From Ancylobacter sp. Lp-2 (GTDB taxonomy: Bacteria > Pseudomonadota > Alphaproteobacteria > Rhizobiales > Xanthobacteraceae), in the NCBI RefSeq assembly GCF_020523795.1, contig NZ_JAJALI010000018.1, positions 1 through 54,534 on the forward strand: 54,534 nucleotides of DNA, read 5' to 3'. Every line of letters starts with the position of its first letter. Position 1 is the stretch's first letter. This document shows positions 26,495 to 34,905 of this stretch, in pieces. The translations under genes were made by a program, and so were the position numbers. The notes beneath the pieces are model-generated. The model did not search any database, was not told the DNA's origin, and worked only from the letters and a program-made list of their open reading frames with translations.

Positions 26495-27748
26495 ATGAAA
26501 TCTTTGATGAAGAACGTTCTGCTCGGCTCGGTGGCTGGGCTTGCGATGGTCGGGACTGCTGCGGCAGCCGATCTGCCTGTGAAGGCGAAGGCTGCGGAAT
26601 ATGTGAAGATCTGCTCGACCTACGGCGCGGGCTTCTACTACATTCCGGGCACCGATACCTGCCTGAAGGTCGGCGGCTTCGTGCAGGCCGACTATTACTA
26701 CCAGGACTACGACTACCTCAACAACGCGGACTTCCAGTCCTCGTACTTCCGCTCGCGCGCTTCGCTCCGTCTGGATGCCCGCACGCAGACCGAATACGGC
26801 ACCCTGCGTTCGTTCATCGACCTGCGCGCCACCTATGGCGACGGTCTCGGCAACGTCTACGGCGACGGTGGCGACTCGACCGCTCTGAACCTCGACAAGG
26901 GCTACATCCAGTTTGCCGGGTTCACCTTCGGTAAGGTGCAGTCGTTCTTCGACTACTACGCCGACAACAACGTCTGGGGCTTCGACAATGTGGAGCTCAC
27001 AGCCGACGAAGACGTGACCGCGGCTGCCTACACCGCTGACTTCGGCGGCGGCTTCACGGCCACGATCTCGATCGAAGACGACTCCTCGCGTTCGAACGGC
27101 GACAGCCTCGGCCTCACCACTCAACCCGACGTTCCGGCGCTGATCGGTAACATCAACTATGAAGGCGAGTGGGGCGGCTTCCAGGTTTCCGGCGCGATCC
27201 GTCAGCTGGACGACTCCTACTATGACCCCTTCGGCATCAGCACCGATGACTCCGTGGGCTGGGCCGCTCTGGCCGGCGTGAAGTTCAACCTGCCGACCCT
27301 CGGCGACGGCGATAAGCTGTATGTCGAATTCACCTATGGCAGCGGCGCGGCCGGCTACACCGGCATCAACGGTGGCTATTCGACCATCTCCGATCAGGCG
27401 GCTCAGGACCTGTACTACAACGCCGCCACCAACACCCTGCAGTCGGGTGATGCCTGGACGGTCGCCGCCGAGCTCACCCACTACTTCACGCCCCAGGTCT
27501 TCGGCGTGCTGTATGGCAACTACGGCGAGAACAGCGTCCCGTCGGGCGCGGATCCGTTCTACTCCGACTTCAGCCTGTGGACCCTGGGCGGCAGCCTGAA
27601 CTGGGCCCCGGTCAAGAACCTGATCTTCGTTGCGCAGTACACCTACGCCCAGACCAGCTACGACAACCCGGTGCTGAACCCCTACGGTTCCTACATCGAC
27701 AGCTCGGACAACCAGCAGGTTCTGCTGTCGGTCCGTCGCTCCTTCTGA
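26495..27748 (+). CDS. Outer-membrane porin (Hyphomicrobiales porin family)
   Basis: 417-residue outer-membrane beta-barrel protein. Signal peptide of about 24 residues ends AAAADLPVKAKA. The mature N-terminus has the family pattern KICSTYGAGFYYIPGTDTC with its Cys pair, then LKVGGFVQADYYY, alternating aromatic strands and a C-terminal SVRRSF ending in Phe for BAM recognition. Codon use is more uniform than in the neighbours, which suits high expression. An in-frame ATG 12 bases later is an alternative start. Monocistronic with a strong terminator. Confidence 0.92.
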   Translation: MKSLMKNVLLGSVAGLAMVGTAAAADLPVKAKAAEYVKICSTYGAGFYYIPGTDTCLKVGGFVQADYYYQDYDYLNNADFQSSYFRSRASLRLDARTQTEYGTLRSFIDLRATYGDGLGNVYGDGGDSTALNLDKGYIQFAGFTFGKVQSFFDYYADNNVWGFDNVELTADEDVTAAAYTADFGGGFTATISIEDDSSRSNGDSLGLTTQPDVPALIGNINYEGEWGGFQVSGAIRQLDDSYYDPFGISTDDSVGWAALAGVKFNLPTLGDGDKLYVEFTYGSGAAGYTGINGGYSTISDQAAQDLYYNAATNTLQSGDAWTVAAELTHYFTPQVFGVLYGNYGENSVPSGADPFYSDFSLWTLGGSLNWAPVKNLIFVAQYTYAQTSYDNPVLNPYGSYIDSSDNQQVLLSVRRSF

Positions 27749-27767
27749 TCCTTGCGGGTCTGAAAGC

Positions 27768-27798
27768 GCTAAACCCCGGCTCCGCGCCGGGGTTTAGC
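27768..27798 (+). terminator. Terminator hairpin after the porin gene
   Basis: CTAAACCCCGGC (27769-27780) pairs perfectly with GCCGGGGTTTAG (27786-27797) around TCCGC, and one more G-C pair closes the base. Lies 20 bases after the porin stop. The T-rich end is part of the stem itself rather than a separate tract. Confidence 0.8.
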
Positions 27799-27942
27799 AT
27801 ACGTGCGTATGTCCAACGTTGCTGCCTTTCAGCGCTCGGCGCACCAGGCTGTCGCTGTGGCTGTCATGCCTCGACAAATGCGGGACGGGAGGGACGACAG
27901 GCAGGTCGACTTTCGCCGCAGCCTCACATCGGACCCCCAGCC

Positions 27943-28566
27943 TCACATCGGAGGCACGGTGCCGTTCTTGCCCACCGTCAAACGGCTCGCGGTCATCGTG
28001 CCATCGGCGCCGCGCGTATAGAAGGCCACGATATGCGCGCCGGGCACCAGAAGCGTGCGATCACCTCTGTCCATGGTGACGATCGGCACGTCCGGCGGCA
28101 CCACGATGGTCTGCGTGCCGTTCTCCCCATACTTCAAGGTCATGGTGCGGCCGTTGGACACTATGAGGTCCCCCACCGTGCCGTTGGTCATCGAAGCGCT
28201 GGGATCCGAACCCAGGGGACGGTGGCCCTCGCCAGTACCGCGCATGCTGGGCGGGAATACGTGGACTTCCAGCGCGGTCAGCATGCCATCGGGGCCGGGC
28301 CGCGCCGCGCTGCCGACGAAGCTGCCGGGTTTGATCTCCTCCGGCTCGGCCGTCGCCACGGACATGATCCGTACGTCGCCGGGCAGCTTCAAGCTCACCG
28401 AGTTGCCGTTGGCATCCGTGGCCTCCAGCCGGTCGCCATCCGCCTTCACGACGGTCGCGGTCAGGCGAGCGGAAGGCGGCGTGCTCTGTGCCATGGCACC
28501 GCCGGCAATGAAGGCACTCGCCGCTGCGGCTACAATGAAAATCGAGCGTTTCGGAAACGGGGGCAT
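27943..28566 (-). CDS. Exported protein of unknown function
   Basis: 207-residue protein with a clear signal peptide (KRSIFIVAAAASAFIAGGAMAQ). The mature part is made of short beta-rich repeats of the form ATVVKADGDRLEATDANGNSV and GDLIVSNGRTMTLKYGENG, each followed by a PGDVRI/PPDVPIVTM strand, i.e. two similar halves. This looks like tandem small barrels (DUF5666-like). Similar proteins are sometimes called metal ABC transporter permeases in databases, but there is no membrane domain to support that. The start ATG directly gives the signal peptide. Convergent with the porin; role unknown. Confidence 0.7.
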   Translation of the reverse strand: MPPFPKRSIFIVAAAASAFIAGGAMAQSTPPSARLTATVVKADGDRLEATDANGNSVSLKLPGDVRIMSVATAEPEEIKPGSFVGSAARPGPDGMLTALEVHVFPPSMRGTGEGHRPLGSDPSASMTNGTVGDLIVSNGRTMTLKYGENGTQTIVVPPDVPIVTMDRGDRTLLVPGAHIVAFYTRGADGTMTASRLTVGKNGTVPPM

Positions 28567-29253
28567 GGGGCGGCCTTTATCGCGGGAACGGTAAGGAAGC
28601 TGTATCAAACGCCGATTGTCGCGTGCGCGCCCATCACATCCCGGCGATGAGCGTACGGATCTTGCCAACGCTACGGGCGGCGGATCTTCCGGACGGTCAT
28701 AGCCGCTATAGCCGCGCCACTTGCGAGGTGCTCGGGGTGGGCGTCGGTTGGTGGATGGTTGAGCAGGGCCACGTAGTGGCGTTCCACCGCCATAGCGATA
28801 GGTGCGTGGCGGAGGAGGTTCGGGCGTCGCCGGCTCGGCGGGGTATCTGGCAAGGCCCGTTTCGGCCTCCATGGGTATGGAGGGCGCAAGCGGGCGAGCA
28901 CGCACGCGCTCGATGCCCCTGCGTAGCCGGGATACCGTTTCAGGCGTCTTCTCCCAGATGAGGGGAGGACTTCCGGCACATGCTCGGTCGTGATCTTGCC
29001 GGCCGGGCAGGCTGACGTCGCCACCGACCGATCCCTCAGCAGCACCCCTCGCCTGGAAATTTTGAAAGCGTAGCCCCCAAAACACGCGCCGGGGGAGGGG
29101 GCTTTCATATCCGACAGGCCTCATTTCGAGGAGGCCGCAGGCGAGGCATCCCGCCTCGCTATCCGGATTCGGAAGGCCCGGCCGAGAACATGGGTGGTCC
29201 ACCCTCCGTCGCTCGCCTATCGTCGAGATCCGAACAGGCCCGCCGGAACCGCC
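28567..29253. other. Region without a supported gene
   Basis: About 690 bases upstream of two divergently read genes. The minus strand is open throughout, with a Pro/Arg-rich stretch (about 28650-28990) that could be a decayed or low-complexity coding remnant, but there is no start, ribosome site or family resemblance. The outer ends should contain the promoters of the exported protein and of the CHASE3 kinase. Confidence 0.45.
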
Positions 29254-30750
29254 ATGTCGCTTACTCGCAATTCGTTCGTCGTTCGCACGCTGGTGCTGCT
29301 GCTGCTGGGACTGGTCGCCCTTGCCGGCGTGGTCGTCACCAATGTGTGGCTGGTGCAACGCACCCAGGACTACGTGACGGAGGTCACCCAGTTGCGGCGC
29401 CTGCGGGCGGCGGGCGTCGATCTGCGCTCGCGCCTGCAGGACGCGGAGACGGGCCAGCGTGGTTTCCTCATTACCGACGACGCCGATTATCTCCAGCCCT
29501 ATGACGACGCGCTCGCCAATCTGGCCTCCTACATGGATCGCCTGCGCCAGGCGGCCGAAGTCATGCCCGATCTCGCGCCCCGCATCGAGCAACTGGCGGG
29601 TGTCATCGATGCCCGCCTCGGCGAATTGCGGCAGACAGTCGAACTCGCCCGGCAGGGACAGCGGCAGGCGGCATTGGAGATCGTCCGTACCGACCACGGC
29701 AAGCAATTGATGGATCAGGCCCGCGCCATCCTTCAGGAGGTCGTCGCGGAGGCGGAGGATAAGCTTGGCCGTCTCGGCGTCGCCCAGGGAGAGAGCGCCA
29801 ACGCCCTGTGGTGGGTGTCCGTCGTGGGTGGCCTCATCGTGGTGGCGATCACTCTTGCCGGGCTCCTCACCATACTCAGCTATCTGCGCCAGCTGGCGGC
29901 GGCCCGGCAGGAGGTCGAGGCGCTGAACGTCAATCTGGAAGAGCGGGTGCGCGAGCGGACCGCGGAACTCGGCCGCGCCAACGAGGAGATCCAGCGCTTC
30001 GCCTATATCGTCACCCATGATCTGCGGGCGCCGCTGGTCAACATCATGGGCTTCACCGCCGAACTGGAGCAGGGCGTCGCGACGCTTCAGGACTTCGTGG
30101 CGCGCAGCGGCGCGAGCGAGACCGGGGCGGACGGCGACGCGGCCCGGCTCGCGGCGCAGGAGGATCTGCCGGAGGCACTCGGCTTCATCCGCTCCTCCAC
30201 CCGGAAGATGGATGGCCTCATCAATGCCATCCTCAAGCTGTCGCGGGAGGGGCGGCGCGTGCTGAAGCCCGAGCGCATCGATCTGCAGGCACTGCTCCAG
30301 AACGCGGTTGCCGCCGTCGCCCACCAGGTGTCGGATGCCGAGGGCGAGGTCGCGCTCGACGTGCAGGTGCCCGCTCTCGTCGGCGACCGGCTCTCGCTCG
30401 AGCAGATCGTCGGCAACCTGCTCGACAATGCGGTGAAGTACCGACGTCGCGATGTGCCGCTGCGCATTAAGGTGCGGGCGCTCGCACGGCCGGGGGGACT
30501 GGTGAACATCGCCATCGAGGACAATGGCCGCGGCATCGATGCCCAGGACCACGAACGCGTCTTCGAGCTGTTCCGCCGTTCCGGCCAGCAGGACCAGCCG
30601 GGCGAAGGCATCGGGCTCGCGCATGTCCGCGCCATGGCCCGGAACCTTGGTGGGGACATCGCACTTAACTCAACCTTTGGGCAGGGCAGCGTATTCACCC
30701 TGATCCTGCCCGCACGGCTGCGGGCCGACACCCGGAGCATGGCGGCATGA
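29254..30750 (+). CDS. CHASE3-domain sensor histidine kinase
   Basis: 498-residue membrane sensor kinase. A first transmembrane helix (residues about 10-32), an extracytoplasmic CHASE3 domain (about 35-180, with the signature DAETGQRGFLITDDADYLQPY) and a second helix (about 188-210) lead to a coiled coil (VEALNVNLEERVRERTAEL). Then come HisKA with the phospho-acceptor in THDLRAPL and a HATPase domain (LLDNAVKY, EDNGRGID, GEGIGLAH). Phytochrome-like kinases share this cytoplasmic half. The stop overlaps the start of the response-regulator gene, which should encode its partner. Confidence 0.9.
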   Translation: MSLTRNSFVVRTLVLLLLGLVALAGVVVTNVWLVQRTQDYVTEVTQLRRLRAAGVDLRSRLQDAETGQRGFLITDDADYLQPYDDALANLASYMDRLRQAAEVMPDLAPRIEQLAGVIDARLGELRQTVELARQGQRQAALEIVRTDHGKQLMDQARAILQEVVAEAEDKLGRLGVAQGESANALWWVSVVGGLIVVAITLAGLLTILSYLRQLAAARQEVEALNVNLEERVRERTAELGRANEEIQRFAYIVTHDLRAPLVNIMGFTAELEQGVATLQDFVARSGASETGADGDAARLAAQEDLPEALGFIRSSTRKMDGLINAILKLSREGRRVLKPERIDLQALLQNAVAAVAHQVSDAEGEVALDVQVPALVGDRLSLEQIVGNLLDNAVKYRRRDVPLRIKVRALARPGGLVNIAIEDNGRGIDAQDHERVFELFRRSGQQDQPGEGIGLAHVRAMARNLGGDIALNSTFGQGSVFTLILPARLRADTRSMAA

Positions 30751-31193
30751 GCGAGAACGCGAAGTCGGTAACGATCATCATGATCGAGGACGATGAAGGC
30801 CATGCGCGCCTCATCGAGAAGAACATCCGCCGCGCCGGGGTGAACAACGAGATCGTTCCCTTCGCGAGCGGCACCGAGGCGCTGGCCTTTCTCTTCGGCG
30901 CCGACGGATCGGGCAATGCGAGCGCCGGGCGTTCGCTGCTGATCCTGCTCGACCTGAACCTGCCGGATATGACCGGCATCGAAATCCTGGAAAAGGTAAA
31001 AGCCAACCCGCACACCCGCCGCACCCCGGTAGTGGTGCTGACGACCACCGACGATGCACGGGAAATCCAGCGCTGTTACGATCTCGGTGCCAATGTATAC
31101 ATCACCAAGCCGGTCAATTATGAAGGATTCGCCAATGCGATCCGCCAGCTCGGGTTGTTTTTTTCCGTGATGCAAGTTCCCGAGACTGCCTGA
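30747..31193 (+). CDS. Single-domain response regulator (Rcp1-like)
   Basis: 148-residue receiver without an output domain. Acidic pocket IEDDEGH, phospho-acceptor Asp in LLDLNLPD, Thr in LTTTDD and Lys in ITKPVN are all present. The long loop after the second strand is typical of Rcp1 partners of bacteriophytochrome-type kinases. The start overlaps the kinase stop (ATGA). It can pass phosphate on or titrate the kinase; the next protein is a candidate partner. Confidence 0.9.
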   Translation: MSENAKSVTIIMIEDDEGHARLIEKNIRRAGVNNEIVPFASGTEALAFLFGADGSGNASAGRSLLILLDLNLPDMTGIEILEKVKANPHTRRTPVVVLTTTDDAREIQRCYDLGANVYITKPVNYEGFANAIRQLGLFFSVMQVPETA

Positions 31194-31196
31194 TTC

Positions 31197-32252
31197 ATGC
31201 CAGCCAGCATTCGCCGCGTCCTTTATATTGATGATGATCCCGGCATGGCGCGTCTGGTGCAGAAGGCGCTGATGCGCCGCGGCTATGACGTCATGCTCGC
31301 CGGGAACGCGGCGGACGGGCTGCGCCTCATCGACGAGGACGACGTCCATGTGGTGGCGCTGGATCACTTCCTGCCGACCGGCACCGGCATCGACGTGCTC
31401 GCCGCGCTCCGCCAGCGCTCCGGCGCGCCGCCGGTCGTTTACGTGACCGCCTCGGCGGAGACCACGGTCGCGGTGCAGGCTCTCAAGGCGGGCGCCATCG
31501 ACTACGTTCCCAAGACCATCGAGGCCGAGTTCATCGAGCTGCTCACCAGCGCCATCGACCAGGCGATCGAGACGGCCCGGTTGCGGCGGGCCAAGGAACG
31601 CGCCGAGCGGGAGGTGCGGGAAGCCCGGGACCGCGCCGAAGCCCTGCTCGCGGAAGTGAACCATCGCGTCGCCAACAGCCTCGCCATGGTGGTTTCGCTG
31701 GTGCGCCTGCAGTCCAATACCATCGAGGACAAGGTGTGCCGCGCCGCGCTGGCGGAGACGCAGGCGCGCATCATGGCGATTGCGGGCGTCCATCGCCGGC
31801 TTTACACGTCCTCGGACGTGCGCTTCGTCGCCGTGGACGAGTATTTGCAAGGGCTCGTCGAGGATCTGAAATCCTCCCTCCGGCAGGACGGGAACACCGC
31901 GCAGCTTCGGCTCGACGCCGAGCCGCTCACCCTGTCGACCGATCGCGCGGTCGCCGTCGGCGTTCTGGTGACGGAGCTCGTCACCAATGCCTTCAAATAT
32001 GCCTATCAGGATGGACAGGGCGGCGAGGTGCGGGTGCTGCTCCGTGTGCTGGAGGCGGACGACCGGCGCGCCGAACTGGTGGTCGAGGACGACGGCATCG
32101 GATGGGACGGCACCGGCAGCCCGAAGGGGACCGGGCTCGGCAGCCGCATCATGCGGACGATGGTGGGCGTGCTGGGCGGTGATTTTCAGCTGCAACCCCG
32201 CCCGCGGGGCACATCGATCTCCGTGAGCTTTCCGCCGACCTCGCCGGCATGA
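31197..32252 (+). CDS. Receiver-HisKA_2 hybrid histidine kinase
   Basis: 351-residue cytoplasmic protein with an N-terminal receiver (IDDDPGM, phospho-acceptor in ALDHFLP, Lys in YVPKTIE; residues about 5-120), a coiled coil and a HisKA_2-type dimerisation helix with EVNHRVANSLAMVVSLVRLQ. It ends in a HATPase domain (ELVTNAFKYA, EDDGIGWD, GTGLGSRIM). This family often feeds the general stress response (PhyR) of alphaproteobacteria, or other single receivers. Starts three bases after the previous gene, so three signalling proteins form one operon. Confidence 0.88.
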   Translation: MPASIRRVLYIDDDPGMARLVQKALMRRGYDVMLAGNAADGLRLIDEDDVHVVALDHFLPTGTGIDVLAALRQRSGAPPVVYVTASAETTVAVQALKAGAIDYVPKTIEAEFIELLTSAIDQAIETARLRRAKERAEREVREARDRAEALLAEVNHRVANSLAMVVSLVRLQSNTIEDKVCRAALAETQARIMAIAGVHRRLYTSSDVRFVAVDEYLQGLVEDLKSSLRQDGNTAQLRLDAEPLTLSTDRAVAVGVLVTELVTNAFKYAYQDGQGGEVRVLLRVLEADDRRAELVVEDDGIGWDGTGSPKGTGLGSRIMRTMVGVLGGDFQLQPRPRGTSISVSFPPTSPA

Positions 32253-32297
32253 AGGCGGCCGTCGGGCGCGGCGATGGCTGGCGCGGGTCGGTGACGC

Positions 32298-33908
32298 CTA
32301 GGCGGTTGGTCCCCGCACGTCATGCGGTGGCGCCGCGAGTTCCAGCCGTCTGTCGATGCGGATGTTGCGGAGGAAGCTTTCGTCATGGCTGACGACGAGC
32401 AGCGCCCCGTCATAGGCGCGGAGCCCGCTTTCGATCGCTTCGATGGAATCGATGTCGAGATGGTTGGTCGGCTCGTCCAATATGAGCAGCGACGGCGGTT
32501 TGACGCCGCCGAGCCGGCAGGCGAGGCCGGCCCGCAGCGATTGCCCGCCGCTCAGCGTGCCGGCGAGCTGCAGCGCCGACTGGGCACGGAACTGGAAGTT
32601 GGCGAGCGCGGCGCGGGCGGCATTGTCGTCGGCGAGGGGATTCAGCCGCCTGAAATTGTCGAGGATCGTCGCCGTCGGATCGAGGAGGTCGACCCGCTGA
32701 TCGAGCATGGCGCGGTCGGGCAGGACGAAGACGCTGCCGGCCAACGGTTTGAGCTGGCCGGAAACGAGCCTCAGCAGCGTCGTCTTGCCGGCGCCGTTCG
32801 GCCCGACGACACCGACGCGCTCTGGCCCGCTCATCGCGAATGACAGGTCGCGGATGACGGGTTCGGCGGCGGGGTAGCCGGCCGTCACGTTTTCCAGCCG
32901 CAACACCTGCCGGCCCGGCGGCAACCCGGTGGAAGCAAGCGCGATCGACAGTCTCTGCAGGATTTCCACACGCGCCTGCGCCGCGTTCACGGCTTCCCGC
33001 GCCTGTGTCCGCTGGCGGTCGGCGAGCCGCGCGCCGCTCCCCCGGTTGGCCTCGGCGCTGTCCTTGCGGCGCCCCGCCAGAAGTCGTGGCAGGTCGCCGC
33101 GGGCCGCTTTCCGGGCCCCCGCGGCATCGCGGCGATCTTTCCGCTCGGCGGCAAGCTGCAGCTTCCGACCGATGTCGGCCCTCTCGCGCTCGGCATGGGC
33201 GAGATCGTGCTGTGCCGCCGCCAGTTCGATATCCTTGCGGGTCCGGTACGCGCTCCAATTGCCGCCATAGCGTGTCAGGCCGAGCGAGGTGAGCTCGACG
33301 ATGGCGTCGACATGTTCGAGCAGGTCGCGATCATGGCTGACGAGAACGGCGCCGGATGGCCAGTCGGCGAGAAGCTCGATCACCGCCTGGCGGCCGGCGC
33401 GATCGAGATCGTTGCTCGGTTCGTCCAGCAGCAGGAAGTCCGGCTGGTGGAAGATGGCGGCGGCGAGACTGGCCCGCGCCCTCTGGCCGCCCGACAGCTG
33501 CGCCAGCGGGGTGGCGGCATCCATGTGAAGCCCGAGCCGCGCCAGCGTGGCGGCGAGCCGCTCGTCCAGCGACCAGTCGACATCGGTCAGCTCATCGGCC
33601 GTCGCCATGCCGGCCGCGGCGCGGCGCAACGCGGCCAGGGCCGTGGTGATGCCGAACAGATCGGCGATGGTCTCCCGCGGATCGACCCGCACCGCTTGTG
33701 CGAGGGCGCTGACCGTCCCGGTCACACGGACATGGCCGACGAGCGGGGCGAGGTCGCCGGCCATGAGCTTCAGCAGGGTGGATTTGCCGATGCCATTGCG
33801 GCCGACGAGGCCGATTCGCTCGGCTCCGACAACGAGATCGAGGCCGGAGAACAGCGGTCGCCCATCGGGGGTCACATAGGAGAGGTCGGTCAGGCTAAGC
33901 GTCGCCAC
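32298..33908 (-). CDS. ABC-F family ATPase
   Basis: 536-residue soluble protein with two ABC domains and no membrane part. First domain: GRNGIGKST, LSGGQRARASLA, LLLDEPSNDLD. Second: GPNGAGKTT, LSGGQSLRAGLA, ILDEPTNHLD. Between them is a charged linker (about residues 225-310) rich in Arg and Ala. ABC-F proteins act on the ribosome as translation factors or protect it from antibiotics. Divergent from a TetR regulator, which suggests an inducible, possibly protective role; substrate drug unknown. Confidence 0.88.
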   Translation of the reverse strand: MATLSLTDLSYVTPDGRPLFSGLDLVVGAERIGLVGRNGIGKSTLLKLMAGDLAPLVGHVRVTGTVSALAQAVRVDPRETIADLFGITTALAALRRAAAGMATADELTDVDWSLDERLAATLARLGLHMDAATPLAQLSGGQRARASLAAAIFHQPDFLLLDEPSNDLDRAGRQAVIELLADWPSGAVLVSHDRDLLEHVDAIVELTSLGLTRYGGNWSAYRTRKDIELAAAQHDLAHAERERADIGRKLQLAAERKDRRDAAGARKAARGDLPRLLAGRRKDSAEANRGSGARLADRQRTQAREAVNAAQARVEILQRLSIALASTGLPPGRQVLRLENVTAGYPAAEPVIRDLSFAMSGPERVGVVGPNGAGKTTLLRLVSGQLKPLAGSVFVLPDRAMLDQRVDLLDPTATILDNFRRLNPLADDNAARAALANFQFRAQSALQLAGTLSGGQSLRAGLACRLGGVKPPSLLILDEPTNHLDIDSIEAIESGLRAYDGALLVVSHDESFLRNIRIDRRLELAAPPHDVRGPTA

Positions 33909-33932
33909 CGCTCTCGGTACTCCTGGATAACG

Positions 33933-33985
33933 GCACGAGATCGTGCTTTTATCGATGCAGATCTAAAAACGCAACGCTGTCGTGC
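33933..33985. promoter_or_regulatory. Candidate TetR operator
   Basis: GCACGA and TCGTGC form a perfect inverted repeat with a two-base spacer (33933-33946). A further TCGTGC half-site followed by a similar T-rich run occurs at 33980-33985, close to the tetR ATG. The sites lie in the 101-base gap between the ABC-F and tetR genes. Binding is inferred. Confidence 0.45.
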
Positions 33986-34009
33986 TGTTTATGTTCGGAT
34001 GAGAGATCG

Positions 34010-34663
34010 ATGACGCAAAGTGGGAGGAAGCCGGGCGGGCGGCCGAGCCGGCAGGAAGCCGCGGCACTCGGCGAACGCATTCTCGATGGCGCCCGGGCGG
34101 TCTTCTGCCGGAAGGGCGTCGCCAACACCTCGCTTGACGAGATCGCCCTTCAGCTCGGCGTCTCCAAGCACACGATCTATCGCCGCTATCCGAACAAGGA
34201 TGCCCTGCTCGAGGCCGTGGTCGAACGTGACACCTGCCGTTTCCGCGAAGCGCTGCTGTCCGCCGGGGCGGAGGCGGCCGCCTTGGGGGCTCTCCCGGCG
34301 CTCAGGCACATGGCGTGGCGTTATGTCGAGATCGGCTCGTCGCGCGACTACGCGGCGTTCTATCTCTCGATCTGCGCGGAAGCGGCGGTCTCGGACAGGC
34401 TGCGCCGCCGGCTCGCGGCGTGGTCGCGGGCGTCGCTGGAGCCGCTGGTCGCCGCCGTGGCCACAGCGGCCGATGCGGGGGGCGTGCGGGGGCGGGACCC
34501 GCAGATGATCGGGGAAATTCTGCTCGACCTGCTTGAGGGGGTGAATAATCGCGTTCGCCTGGGAGACGACACGGACGACGAGCACCGGGGGCTGGACGCC
34601 CTGTTCGACCAGCGCTGGCAGGTGTTCGCCGCCCTGATGGTCGAGGGCTCCCGCTTATCCTGA
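34010..34663 (+). CDS. TetR-family transcriptional regulator
   Basis: 217-residue regulator. A basic N-terminal arm (RKPGGRPSR) precedes the TetR helix-turn-helix (residues about 22-68: ILDGARAVFCRKGVANTSLD, LGVSKHTIYRRYPNKDAL). The C-terminal domain should bind the inducer. Divergent from the ABC-F gene, its probable target. The start ATG has no strong ribosome site, so expression may be low or leaderless. Confidence 0.85.
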   Translation: MTQSGRKPGGRPSRQEAAALGERILDGARAVFCRKGVANTSLDEIALQLGVSKHTIYRRYPNKDALLEAVVERDTCRFREALLSAGAEAAALGALPALRHMAWRYVEIGSSRDYAAFYLSICAEAAVSDRLRRRLAAWSRASLEPLVAAVATAADAGGVRGRDPQMIGEILLDLLEGVNNRVRLGDDTDDEHRGLDALFDQRWQVFAALMVEGSRLS

Positions 34664-34905
34664 TGCGGGTCGAACCGCGCAGGTTGGGTCGTCTCCTGCC
34701 GTTGCCCGGTCATGACGGGGCAGATGGCGGGGCAGCTCCCCGGCCGCGCGGCGATCCGGCCGGGCCACGTATCCGGGCGTGTCTGCCGCCGGCGAGGCGA
34801 CACGAGGCGACAATTCGGGGCTTTGGCGGACACAGAGCGCCTATTTCCCGCAGGCACAACATCGGCACCCGCAGGACGCCTGCATCCGGCCGATGGAGTT
34901 GCCTC

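Noticed and set aside
27943..30624. Minus-strand frame of nearly 900 codons
   Set aside because: Only its last 207 codons have a signal peptide and protein character; the rest is antisense to the CHASE3 kinase and intergenic sequence.
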